Made by a program: the position numbers and the translations under genes. The notes beneath the pieces are model-generated. The model saw nothing but the letters and a program-made list of their open reading frames with translations, searched no databases and was not told the origin of the DNA. A DNA stretch of 13,994 bases from Desulfobacterales bacterium (GTDB taxonomy: Bacteria > Desulfobacterota > Desulfobacteria > Desulfobacterales > JAUCGF01), in contig JAOZRC010000067.1 in the NCBI GenBank assembly GCA_029940345.1, forward strand, positions 1-13,994, given 5' to 3'. The stretch's first letter is position 1. Each line of letters begins with the position of its first letter. Shown here piece by piece: positions 1-7,267 of this stretch.

Positions 1-709
1 TACCTTCCCATTCATATCCGCTACGAATACTTCGCGCCACCTTTTTATCCTTGGATTTCTCATTCGTTTTCAGGGTTCGAACGGCTTTCTGGCAAGAAGG
101 ATTAAAATCAGTTTCATTACAGCAGAAAGGTTCCACCCTTTGCTTATAAAGCAAATCTTCCAGGTCGGATGGAAATTCAGACATGAGTTTAAGCAATTTT
201 ATCGGATCAAGGTTTACAGGTTGCTCCGCCTGATAGTGGTTAATAAGTTTTTTCATATCCTCAACAGTATGAATGATATCCATAATCACCTGCTGAATAG
301 TTTTCTTTATCACATCATTTTTATAATCCTGCAATTCCCTGTGAAGCGTATCTATAATTTTTTCTTTATGCTTATCGTATTGCAATTTGCTTTGAAATTC
401 TCTTTCCAAACGTCCCAAATAATCGCGAATATCTACTATATTGTCTTTAATCAGAAGAATATTATCATCATTTTCGAACTTTTCCGCTTCCTTCTTTGGC
501 AATGAAAGAGTCTCAACCTCAGGTTCACCCGCGTCATTTAAATCAACAGGTTTATCCTTTGCGATTGAAGAAGAATTAACTGAATCAACCTCGTCATCAT
601 CTGCGTCTTCATTGCATTCAGATATGTCCGATCTGCTTGTTTCCCGTTTAGATTTATTAAAATTTTCTGCTGTTCCGCCATTGTCATATTTTTTTATATC
701 GTTATCCAT
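1..709 (-). CDS. grpE: Divergent GrpE nucleotide exchange factor (3' end outside window)
   Basis: The frame is open from ATG at 709 to the left edge (236 residues, last codon cut), so the C-terminal end is missing. GrpE releases ADP from DnaK/Hsp70 in the cytoplasm. Residues 1-80 are acidic and low in complexity. Residues about 85-155 form the charged helical region with the GrpE-type stretch YDKHKEKIIDTLHRELQDYK. The beta-domain signature follows: FNPSCQKAVRT, a charged loop, then RSGYEWEG at the edge, which should continue as the usual GrpE hairpin. A Shine-Dalgarno-like GAAAGG lies about 7 bases before the ATG. The N-terminal helix differs from the textbook YENYRKR form and resembles a GrpE subfamily found beside Hsp70 paralogues (recollection, not a search). 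An hsp70/dnaJ partner may lie just outside the window. The gene follows the TRAP operon on the same strand after 247 bases, and Hsp20 is the only other chaperone here. Confidence 0.88.
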   Translation of the reverse strand, partial: MDNDIKKYDNGGTAENFNKSKRETSRSDISECNEDADDDEVDSVNSSSIAKDKPVDLNDAGEPEVETLSLPKKEAEKFENDDNILLIKDNIVDIRDYLGRLEREFQSKLQYDKHKEKIIDTLHRELQDYKNDVIKKTIQQVIMDIIHTVEDMKKLINHYQAEQPVNLDPIKLLKLMSEFPSDLEDLLYKQRVEPFCCNETDFNPSCQKAVRTLKTNEKSKDKKVARSIRSGYEWEG

Positions 710-791
710 ATATTACCTTTCATTTTGAGGATAAGAACTTGGGGCAGGGAAATTGCATGAAAGTACGATCTCAAAAGCTACCGTATAGAAA

Positions 792-956
792 TCAATCTGA
801 AACCTTATAATCGGATACTTTCTGACGAACTTCCTCAAGCCCCATCAATTGATTAAACGCATCAAAGGTAATCATCCGGTCTTCCAGACCAGTGGTTGTT
901 CCGGATTGGCGGAGCGTTGTGAAAATCTCCTGAACTGTTTTTGCAATATTTTCCCC
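792..956 (-). CDS. Possible small ORF or gene remnant directly after dctM
   Basis: Immediately after the dctM TAA, the same frame stays open for 54 codons to a TGA at 792-794. It contains a protein-like stretch: TVQEIFTTLRQSG, then ITFDAFNQLMGLEEVRQKV. A strong Shine-Dalgarno-like AAGGGG (954-959) overlaps the dctM stop. The in-frame codon at the right distance from it is ATT (945-947), a rare start. A TTG in another frame gives only 24 residues, and the first in-frame ATG leaves 27. I do not recognise the product. It could be a real small gene with a non-canonical start, the surviving 3' end of a decayed gene, or chance. There is no other coding candidate between dctM and grpE. Confidence 0.35.
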   Translation of the reverse strand, partial: GENIAKTVQEIFTTLRQSGTTTGLEDRMITFDAFNQLMGLEEVRQKVSDYKVSD

Positions 957-2249
957 TTAACCCGCAACAAACCGAGGCAGAAAAGTGACCAATCCAGGGA
1001 AAAACACCAGTAGCAAAATTACCGCCAAAATCGGTATAAGAAATGGTAAGATCGCTTTGACAACATCTTCAAAAGAGGAATTCGTAATTCCCACCATAAC
1101 ATAGATAACATTGCCGAATGGTGGGGTGATAACGCCCACAGACAGGGAGATCACCATTAAGACACCGAAAAAAAGCGGGTCTATTCCAAGCATCTTCACC
1201 ATTGGCGCCATCACCGGTGTAAAAATCAGAACCGATTCGATTACGGACATAAAACATCCGACAATCAGAAAAAAGAGGACAATCAGAATTAGCAGCACCG
1301 TTGTATTTGTAGAAACCCGTACCACAAGTTCGGCCAACGTCAACGGAATCTGCAGCCGCACCAATAGCCATCCGTAGAGAACTGCCAAAGAAATAATAAA
1401 TAGAACGATGGCTGTAAACGCAATCGTGTTTTGAAATACCTTTAACAAGTCTGCCCAAGTGATATCCTTATAGATGACCATCCCCAAAACAATGGCATAC
1501 GCGCTGGCAACGACGCCGGATTCAGTCGGCGTAAACACGCCCGACCAGATGCCGCCGACAATAATAACGGGCGCCATCAGTGATAAAAGCGCCCGTTGTG
1601 AAAGCCGGAACACTTCGCCGATTGGCGGACGAGGCTGAATGGGCATGTTAATCCGATAGGAAAGAATGACGGTCATCGCCATAAGACTGAGTCCCATCAG
1701 AACACCGGGAATCAAGCCGCCGATAAAAAGCGCTCCCACACTGACATCCCCAAGCCATCCATAGATGACCATCGCCACACTGGGAGGAATGATCGGGCCG
1801 ATGACCGATGAAGCGCCGGTGATGCCGATGCTGTATGGCAACGGATACCCCTGGTCGCGCATCGCTTTTATTTCAAGACTTCCCAACCCGGCGGCGTCGG
1901 CGACGGCGGTTCCGGACATGCCCGCAAAAATCATGCTGGCGATGACATTCACATGGCCCAAACCACCCCGCAAATGTCCCACCAAGCCGTTTGCGAAATT
2001 AAAAATCCGGGGCGTGGCACTGCCCGCATTCATCACGTTCGCAGCTAAGATGAAAAAAGGAATGGCTAAAATGGGAAAACTATTGATGCCGTGCATCATT
2101 TTTAAGGGGAAAAGGGATAGCGGAATGCTGACAAAATCATTTTGTACCCATAATACGGCCATGCAGGTCAGGCCGATAGAAATACCGACGGGAACGCCCA
2201 TAATAAAAAAAATAATTAACAGGCCGATAAAAACAACCAGCATTTCCAT
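957..2249 (-). CDS. dctM: TRAP transporter large membrane subunit (DctM family)
   Basis: This 430-residue protein has the length and hydrophobic profile of the 12-helix TRAP-T large permease. It couples sodium- or proton-driven import to substrate delivered by the periplasmic DctP protein. Visible family marks are an N-terminal GVPVGISIGL segment, the MNAGSATPRIFNFANGLVGH region, the conserved MSGTAVADAAGLGSLEIKAM stretch, GASSVIGPIIPPSVAMVIYG, and near the C-terminus SVGVITPPFGNVIYV. The ATG at 2249 overlaps the dctQ stop by one base (TAATG), so translation is probably coupled. A second ATG two codons later is possible. There is no strong ribosome binding site of its own, consistent with coupling. 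The gene is third in the minus-strand order dctP-dctQ-dctM. Substrate cannot be read from this subunit. Confidence 0.95.
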   Translation of the reverse strand: MEMLVVFIGLLIIFFIMGVPVGISIGLTCMAVLWVQNDFVSIPLSLFPLKMMHGINSFPILAIPFFILAANVMNAGSATPRIFNFANGLVGHLRGGLGHVNVIASMIFAGMSGTAVADAAGLGSLEIKAMRDQGYPLPYSIGITGASSVIGPIIPPSVAMVIYGWLGDVSVGALFIGGLIPGVLMGLSLMAMTVILSYRINMPIQPRPPIGEVFRLSQRALLSLMAPVIIVGGIWSGVFTPTESGVVASAYAIVLGMVIYKDITWADLLKVFQNTIAFTAIVLFIISLAVLYGWLLVRLQIPLTLAELVVRVSTNTTVLLILIVLFFLIVGCFMSVIESVLIFTPVMAPMVKMLGIDPLFFGVLMVISLSVGVITPPFGNVIYVMVGITNSSFEDVVKAILPFLIPILAVILLLVFFPGLVTFLPRFVAG

Positions 2250-2740
2250 TAAAGTGAATCCTTGGCTTGCTCAATGGTTCCCGTCAGAAAAAGATCTTTA
2301 ATGATGCGAATCATCACATCTAACTGGAAAATGACCATTCCGGTGAGTCCCAGGAAAAGCCCCAGATAGAAATAGCTGATGCTGATTTCTAAGGCCGTCG
2401 TCTTGGAGGGATAGCTGGTTTGCATGATGGACAGAGCGCCCAACCATACGGCGCAAAGAAATACAAAGCAGAGGGTGTTTACTGACACTTGCAGTGCTGT
2501 TTTACTGAAACCGCTTATTCTTGCACTCAGAACATCAATGGCGATATGTGCACCGCGGCGCCAGGCGGATGCCGAACCTAAAAAAACACTCCATACGCAA
2601 AAAAGGCGCGAAGCTTCCTCCGCCCAAGTGGTTGGCATGAAAAAAAGGTTCCGGCAGACGACTTCAATCAGTATACATGCAAACATAGCACTGAAACAGA
2701 TCAATGCCGTAAAATCATAAAAACTGACAATGAATTTCAT
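2249..2740 (-). CDS. dctQ: TRAP transporter small membrane subunit (DctQ family)
   Basis: DctQ is the four-helix membrane partner of DctM. From ATG at 2740 the protein has 163 residues, with hydrophobic segments near residues 8-25, 44-58, 82-105 and 121-141 and the family stretches IEVVCRNLFFMPTTWAEEASR and GAHIAIDVL. The open frame extends upstream to a TTG at 2812. Those 24 extra residues (FSRSNASALEHRNHHTW and so on) are translated from the palindromic repeat at 2779-2802 and look like repeat DNA rather than a TRAP N-terminus, so I chose the ATG. No good Shine-Dalgarno sequence precedes either start, which is odd. Reinitiation after dctP or loss of the original leader by repeat insertion are possible reasons. 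The stop overlaps the dctM start. Confidence 0.9.
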   Translation of the reverse strand: MKFIVSFYDFTALICFSAMFACILIEVVCRNLFFMPTTWAEEASRLFCVWSVFLGSASAWRRGAHIAIDVLSARISGFSKTALQVSVNTLCFVFLCAVWLGALSIMQTSYPSKTTALEISISYFYLGLFLGLTGMVIFQLDVMIRIIKDLFLTGTIEQAKDSL

Positions 2741-2766
2741 AAGCGTAAGGCGAACGTTCCAAGTGT

Positions 2767-2804
2767 GATGGTTCCTGTGTTCCAACGCCGAAGCGTTGGA
2801 ACGA
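2767..2804. repeat. Palindromic intergenic repeat between dctP and dctQ
   Basis: A perfect 10-bp inverted repeat GTTCCAACGC/GCGTTGGAAC (2779-2788 and 2793-2802) encloses the tetraloop CGAA. Flanking bases (ATGGTTCCTGT before, GAG after) resemble the dispersed GTTCC...GGAAC intergenic repeats I associate with Desulfobacterota genomes (recollection). In mRNA it forms a stable hairpin between dctP and dctQ. It may lower downstream expression or protect the dctP message, which would fit the excess of binding protein over permease in TRAP systems (inference). Confidence 0.75.
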
Positions 2805-2829
2805 GAAAACAAAGTATGCCGGATTGGAA

Positions 2830-3813
2830 CTACTGTTTAGAAACCCGCGCCACTTCTTCAGCAACGCCAGGGGCTAACGCTTTAATCGCTTTTTCAATCG
2901 CCGGCATTGCTTTGGCGCGAATGGCCGCTACATCCGGAGTAATAAATTCCATACCTTTCTTTTTCAATTCCTCTGTATAAAAAGCGTCTTTTTTATCTTC
3001 CATTGCCGTGCCGTACTTGCGAGCCTCGGCGATGGCGGTTTTGATAATCTCCTGATTCTTGGGATCAAGTTTGGTAAACCAAGCCTTGCTGACCACCCAG
3101 TGCCAGGGGAAATATACATGGCTTGTCAGGATAATATATTTTTGGACTTCCCAGAGTTTACGCGAGTAGGGCGATACAAGTGAGTTTTCATGGGCTTCAA
3201 CCTGGCCGGTTTTCATTGCCAGATAAATTTCCGGAGCCGGAATGACGGTTGGCAGGGCGCCAACCTCTTTCCATACATCCACCCAGATCGGAATCGCGGG
3301 AAGACGCATTTTTAGCCCTTTAATATCATCCGGTCCTGTTATTTTACGATTGGAAGTCATTTGCCGTGGCGCTCGCTTTTGAGGACCGAAGTCCAAAACG
3401 CCGCCTTTTTCTTCAGCCAGTTGCCCAATTTTTTTCCCCATGGGCCCCTCCAGGTAAGCAACAATGCTTTCCCATGACGGCATATAGAATGGTATGGTAA
3501 TCGGGTCGTATTCCTTGGCAAACATGGTGCGAAACAGGCCACCGGTCAAAGCCATCTGGGTTTGACCGATTTTCATCAATTCTAATACCGCTTTTTCTTT
3601 GCCCAGTTGCCCGCTCATAAAAATTTTTACCTTCATGTTTCCGGCAGAATTATTCTCAACTGACTCTTTGAATTTATTAATGGCGGCTTCTTCGGAGCCT
3701 CCGGGTTTCATGGTGCAATTAATGTCAATGTTAATTGTTTTCGCCATAACATTCCCACCCATCAGAACAATGGCCAACACCCCCAAAACTGCGACTAACT
3801 TTTTGCAATACAT
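2830..3813 (-). CDS. dctP: TRAP transporter periplasmic solute-binding protein (DctP family)
   Basis: This 327-residue protein has a Sec signal peptide (YCKK, then LVAVLGVLAIVLMGGNVMA, cleavage near residue 24). In the periplasm it captures a small organic acid and delivers it to DctQM. Family features include FKESVENNSAGNMKVKIF, GLKMRLPAIPIW with the family's carboxylate-binding arginine at R170, and the EIYLAMKTGQVEAHEN region (about 195-210). The GLKMR arginine suggests a carboxylate ligand; the exact substrate is unknown. ATG at 3813 is supported by a strong GGAGGG 5 bases upstream. It is the first gene of the dctPQM unit, so the promoter should lie in the AT-rich divergent region to its right, where an operator-like palindrome occurs. 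A palindromic repeat separates it from dctQ. Confidence 0.95.
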   Translation of the reverse strand: MYCKKLVAVLGVLAIVLMGGNVMAKTINIDINCTMKPGGSEEAAINKFKESVENNSAGNMKVKIFMSGQLGKEKAVLELMKIGQTQMALTGGLFRTMFAKEYDPITIPFYMPSWESIVAYLEGPMGKKIGQLAEEKGGVLDFGPQKRAPRQMTSNRKITGPDDIKGLKMRLPAIPIWVDVWKEVGALPTVIPAPEIYLAMKTGQVEAHENSLVSPYSRKLWEVQKYIILTSHVYFPWHWVVSKAWFTKLDPKNQEIIKTAIAEARKYGTAMEDKKDAFYTEELKKKGMEFITPDVAAIRAKAMPAIEKAIKALAPGVAEEVARVSKQ

Positions 3814-4037
3814 CCTTTCCCTCCTTTTTTGAATAATAATTATAATGATTTATATTACGCTATAACCTCGATTTTAAATGGCGACGTGATGTCTTTATGA
3901 TTTTTATCAATATTGAAATCAGGATTTATAAACAGGTGTTCATTTATTGAATTCATAATCACCCTCTGTTTTACTCTCTTTTTTGAATACATCCTGCAAT
4001 TAGTGAACCTGCCTCAACCTTTTGTTTGTTCTATACT

Positions 4038-4058
4038 TTGTAATGATGTCAATTACAA
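4038..4058. promoter_or_regulatory. Operator-like palindrome
   Basis: TTGTAAT and ATTACAA flank a 7-base centre, a perfect 7-bp dyad, in the region between dctP and hsp20. TTGT...ACAA dyads are typical of GntR-family operators, and TRAP transporters are often under such regulators. No regulator gene lies in the window, so the assignment is inference. Confidence 0.4.
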
Positions 4059-4219
4059 GCAAAATGTATGTGTTTTCTGTAACCCGCCATCAAACATTAC
4101 TATTATGGTTAATGCCTATTAAGTAATAATTGATTTAATATGTTTTATTATTTGACATGCACTTAATTATGATTACTTTAATTTCAACGAAGGAAAAAAG
4201 CAAAATTAATATAATTAAA

Positions 4220-4263
4220 GGGATGCTAAATAAAAGGCGTCCCCCAAAATTCAATAGGAGGTG
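4220..4263 (+). promoter_or_regulatory. hsp20 leader hairpin and ribosome binding site
   Basis: GGGATGC (4220-4226) pairs with GCGTCCC (4237-4243) over a 10-base loop, with one G-U pair. A strong AGGAGGTG (4256-4263) follows, 5 bases before the hsp20 ATG. The C-run at 4241-4245 could instead pair partly with the Shine-Dalgarno G's, giving a switchable leader. Heat-shock genes of this family often carry RNA thermometers; here that role is only a hypothesis. Confidence 0.4.
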
Positions 4264-4268
4264 CGATT

Positions 4269-4712
4269 ATGCAACTTGTAAGATTTAACCCGATGGGGAA
4301 TAGGCTCAGTTTTCAGAACCATTTCAACCAGGTGTTTGATAATTTTTTTTATCCGGCTGCAAGAGGAGCAGAGGAAACACAAGAACCAAGCTGGAGTCCG
4401 CGTGTGGATATTTATGATGATAAAGATAACTTTGTTGTGAAGGCCGAACTTCCCGGTATTGAAAAAAAAGATATTGTTGTCGATCTTAAAGGCCAGGTGC
4501 TGACCCTCAAAGGAGAGCGTTCTTATGACAATGAAGTCAAAGAGGACAAATATTTCCGCCGCGAAAGTTGTTTTGGAAGGTTTGAACGGTCTTTTAAATT
4601 GCCCGGCGATGTTGATTCTGAGGCCGTTAAAGCGGAATATAAAGACGGTGTTCTTAAAATAAATATTCCCAAACCGGAAGAAAACAAATCAAAGGCAATT
4701 ACGATTCACTAA
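4269..4712 (+). CDS. Small heat-shock protein, Hsp20/alpha-crystallin family
   Basis: An ATP-independent holdase that binds unfolding proteins in the cytoplasm. The 147 residues show a short phenylalanine-rich N-terminal arm (1-40), an alpha-crystallin domain from about residue 43 (SPRVDIYDDKDNFVVKAELPG) to about 135, the conserved AEYKDGVLKINIP strand (122-134) with its A-x-x-x-D-G-V-L motif, and a C-terminal ITI (144-146) matching the IxI oligomerisation motif. The FFYPAARG linker and ESCFGRFERSFKLP segment are typical of bacterial class A proteins. The start is fixed by AGGAGGTG 5 bases upstream. It is a single-gene unit closed by an intrinsic terminator. A leader hairpin may tune translation. 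Confidence 0.96.
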   Translation: MQLVRFNPMGNRLSFQNHFNQVFDNFFYPAARGAEETQEPSWSPRVDIYDDKDNFVVKAELPGIEKKDIVVDLKGQVLTLKGERSYDNEVKEDKYFRRESCFGRFERSFKLPGDVDSEAVKAEYKDGVLKINIPKPEENKSKAITIH

Positions 4713-4740
4713 CACGAATTAAACATCAGTATCATAGCAG

Positions 4741-4769
4741 GGGCGGTTCTCGTTGAACCGCCCTTTTTA
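4741..4769 (+). terminator. Rho-independent terminator of hsp20
   Basis: A perfect 9-bp stem GGGCGGTTC/GAACCGCCC (4741-4749, 4755-4763) with a 5-base loop is followed by TTTTTA. It lies 28 bases after the hsp20 stop. The T-run is only on the plus strand, so it serves hsp20 rather than the facing PAP2 gene. Confidence 0.93.
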
Positions 4770-4815
4770 TTGTAAAGGCAAAAGTTCTTATACATGTGCG
4801 AAAAGCGGACAGCTT

Positions 4816-5481
4816 TTATACGGATGAAGGGGATTTATTACGATAAGGAAAAATGAACATGAATTCATAGATCAAAAACGCGATGATATAAACAAAGAAG
4901 AATGCAAAAACAATATCACTTAGATAATGCACACCCCGTAGAATCCTAGCCAAACCGATCAGCGCACCGTAAAAAATCGCGCCGGCAATAATTTTTTTAC
5001 GATGTGTACGCCAAATAAAACCAAATGAAACGAAATAAAAGCCAATAGAAGCATGGCCGGAAACAAAAGCACAATTTTTCTGGCATTGATCTGATATGAC
5101 AAATGCACGTGTAAATTTTTGGACGCCGCCAAATGCCTCAATCCGACCGGGTCGAGCCCGGCCCCAGTGATCTTTGAACACGACGTTGACAACTAAGCCC
5201 GGCCCTATAATTAAAACAAGCAATAAATATATCATATACTTTTTATTCATTGAAAACGGGTTGTGTTTCCATAAAAGCAGGATGATGAGGCATATACTTA
5301 ACATCCCAACAATCACTTCTACTGACCGGTTAATGATAACGATCGTAAGGGAGTTGTATAAAAAAAAATGGCCTTTTTCAAAAAATAGTGAGGAGAACCA
5401 AATATCCAGTTCAGGAAATCCAACAAAAAGAATCGTGGCCAGGGTGAAGGCGATCAGATATATTTTCAATCGTTTAAACAC
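4816..5481 (-). CDS. PAP2-family membrane phosphatase, possibly LpxE-like
   Basis: This 221-residue integral membrane protein has about six hydrophobic helices. All three catalytic motifs of the PAP2 / lipid phosphate phosphatase family are present: KxxxxxxRP at 103-111 (KDHWGRARP), SGH at 141-143, and RxxxxxHxxxD at 179-189. H143 and H185 are the expected catalytic pair at the periplasmic face. The usual proline before SGH is valine here. Candidate substrates are lipid A 1-phosphate, undecaprenyl diphosphate or phosphatidylglycerol phosphate. Its place 31 bases after msbA in the same orientation favours a lipid A or envelope lipid role (inference). The start is GTG at 5481, with AAGG about 9 bases upstream. 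The end faces the hsp20 terminator. Confidence 0.9.
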   Translation of the reverse strand: MFKRLKIYLIAFTLATILFVGFPELDIWFSSLFFEKGHFFLYNSLTIVIINRSVEVIVGMLSICLIILLLWKHNPFSMNKKYMIYLLLVLIIGPGLVVNVVFKDHWGRARPGRIEAFGGVQKFTRAFVISDQCQKNCAFVSGHASIGFYFVSFGFIWRTHRKKIIAGAIFYGALIGLARILRGVHYLSDIVFAFFFVYIIAFLIYEFMFIFPYRNKSPSSV

Positions 5482-5512
5482 GGCGCATATCCTTAGTTTG
5501 ATCAGGATTTAA

Positions 5513-7267
5513 TCAGGAATTTTCTTTAGCGAACTGCATCCGATAAAGTTTGGCGTATTCACCCTGACGACGAAGGAGTTCTTCATGGGCACCCTCTTCC
5601 ACAATCTTACCATTAACAATTACCACAATTCGATGGGCATACCCAATGGTGGACAAGCGATGGGCGATGATAAGCGTTGTGCGCCCCTGCATCAGATTTC
5701 CAAGCGCCTTCTGCACCAGTAACTCCGATTCACTATCCAGGGAAGAAGTCGCTTCATCAAGAATTAAAATCGGTGCGTCTTTTATTAACGCACGGGCGAT
5801 GCATAAACGCTGCTTTTCGCCACCGGAAAGCCTTGAACCTAACTCTCCAATTTGGGTTTCAAATTTATCAGGCAACGATTGAATAAAATTATAAGCATAC
5901 GCCGCACGTGCGGCGTCTTCAATTTCTTTTAAGGATGCGTTCCGGTTTCCGTAGGCAATATTATTGAAAATAGTATCATTGAATAAAATCGGCTCTTGTG
6001 TGACAATCGCAATTCGATTCCGCAGTGTTTTAATCTCAATATCGCGAATATCCACACCGTCAATAAGAACGGACCCGTCGCTCACATCATAGAACCGTGG
6101 GATCAGATTGACCATAGAGGTTTTTCCGCCGCCGCTCATACCGGCTAAAGCGACGATTTCACCGGCCTTTACATTAAGGCAGATATTTTTCAACACATCC
6201 GTCTTATCATAACGAAAATAGACATTTTGAAAAGTGACCGCGTGATTCCCATTCCCAATCAGTTTGGGGTGCGGCGGATCCAGAATATCGGAACCCGTTT
6301 CAATAATATCAAAAATACGGTCGGTGGCGGCCAATCCCTGTTGCACCGAATTATTCAAACGACTCAATTTTTTAACCGGGTCGTAAAGCATGATAACGGC
6401 TGCCATAAAAGAAAAAAAAGTGCCCGCTGTTGAAGCGCCCGTAACGACATTATACCCACCATACCATATAATAAAAGCAATCCCCAAGCCGCCTAAAAAT
6501 TCCATAATCGGCGAAGAAAGCGAACGGGCTATAACAGCGTGAATTTCAAGATTAAACAATGCATCAGTCATTTTATGAAACCGTTTTTTTTCATACGGTT
6601 CCATTCCGAAAGCTTTAACGATCTTGTTGCCGACAAAAGTTTCATGAAGAAAAGCGTTTAAGTCGGCCATCGATTCCTGACACCCGGTGCTGACTTTACG
6701 CACGCGCCGGCCAAATATAAAAATCGGGAAAAAAGCGATCGGTAAGATTGCAAGAGCGCATAGCGCCATTTTCCAGTTTTGATAAAAAATAACAACAGTC
6801 AATCCGATAATCGTAAAAAAGTCTCTCAATGCACCGGTAACGGCATTAGAGACCATCATTTTGATTACAGAAACATCATTGGTCACGCGCGACATCAAAA
6901 CGCCGGTTCTTTCTTTTTGAAAAAAAGCCAGGGGCAAATCCTGAATTCGGTCATAAAGATCATTCCGAATTCGTCGGATAACACTTTCCCCCACATACGT
7001 CATAAAATATTCCTGACCGTACATTCCTAAACCGCGAACGATATAGATTAAAACGACGATGAAGGGTAACAGGGTTAGCATGGAGACATCCTGCTTAAAA
7101 AAAATATCATCCAATACGGGTTTGATCATATAAGCCGATGCCGCTGTAGATGCCGCCATCATAAGCATACAGCACATTGCCAGGAAAAGCCGAAAGCGGT
7201 TTTCTTTAATCAGGGCTAAAAGGTGGCGGTGGCGGGATCGAAGCGTGGGTAGTTGTAATTTTAGCAT
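5513..7267 (-). CDS. msbA: Lipid A export ABC transporter, ATP-binding/permease (MsbA)
   Basis: A 584-residue half-transporter, the normal length of MsbA. As a homodimer it flips lipid A-core across the inner membrane. Six transmembrane helices lie in residues about 25-300, including AYMIKPVLDDIF, typical of MsbA TM1. The ATPase domain shows Walker A GMSGGGKT (376-383), Q-loop Q424 in IVTQEPILF, signature LSGGE (480-484), Walker B ILILDE (500-505) and the H-loop H536 in IIAHRLST. All catalytic residues are intact. ATG at 7267 has no clear Shine-Dalgarno sequence. A PAP2 phosphatase follows 31 bases downstream, probably cotranscribed. A 136-bp MITE-like element sits about 130 bases upstream. 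Other ABC exporters share this architecture, but length and N-terminal motifs favour MsbA. Confidence 0.93.
   Translation of the reverse strand: MLKLQLPTLRSRHRHLLALIKENRFRLFLAMCCMLMMAASTAASAYMIKPVLDDIFFKQDVSMLTLLPFIVVLIYIVRGLGMYGQEYFMTYVGESVIRRIRNDLYDRIQDLPLAFFQKERTGVLMSRVTNDVSVIKMMVSNAVTGALRDFFTIIGLTVVIFYQNWKMALCALAILPIAFFPIFIFGRRVRKVSTGCQESMADLNAFLHETFVGNKIVKAFGMEPYEKKRFHKMTDALFNLEIHAVIARSLSSPIMEFLGGLGIAFIIWYGGYNVVTGASTAGTFFSFMAAVIMLYDPVKKLSRLNNSVQQGLAATDRIFDIIETGSDILDPPHPKLIGNGNHAVTFQNVYFRYDKTDVLKNICLNVKAGEIVALAGMSGGGKTSMVNLIPRFYDVSDGSVLIDGVDIRDIEIKTLRNRIAIVTQEPILFNDTIFNNIAYGNRNASLKEIEDAARAAYAYNFIQSLPDKFETQIGELGSRLSGGEKQRLCIARALIKDAPILILDEATSSLDSESELLVQKALGNLMQGRTTLIIAHRLSTIGYAHRIVVIVNGKIVEEGAHEELLRRQGEYAKLYRMQFAKENS

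Larger units (their letters stand above)
3814..4268. other. AT-rich divergent intergenic region (dctP / hsp20)
   Basis: These 455 bases separate two divergent genes, so both promoters should be here. I see an operator-like palindrome (4038-4058) and a hairpin before hsp20 (4220-4243). For hsp20, a TTGACA at 4152-4157 has only a weak -10 partner, while a TATAAT at 4210-4215 lacks a -35. On the dctP side, TATAAT occurs on the minus strand about 20 bases upstream of the ribosome binding site but also lacks a -35 match. I see no CIRCE element and no sigma54 -24/-12 site. The open frame at 3913-4122 has no supporting ribosome binding site and looks accidental. Confidence 0.6.

Noticed and set aside
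140..728. Plus-strand open frames at 140-505 and 441-728
   Set aside because: They lie antisense to the GrpE frame, have no ribosome binding site, and their products are low-complexity.
3913..4122. 69-residue plus-strand frame in the dctP/hsp20 gap
   Set aside because: No ribosome binding site or recognisable motif; it lies across an AT-rich regulatory region that contains a dyad.
4120..4136. TAATAATTGATTTA shared with about 13740
   Set aside because: A 14-base AT-only-like match in two AT-rich intergenic regions, with no extension on either side, is plausible by chance.
3814..4268. Sigma54 promoter for the TRAP operon
   Set aside because: I looked for TGGC-N8-TTGC-like pairs on the minus strand and found none with correct spacing.
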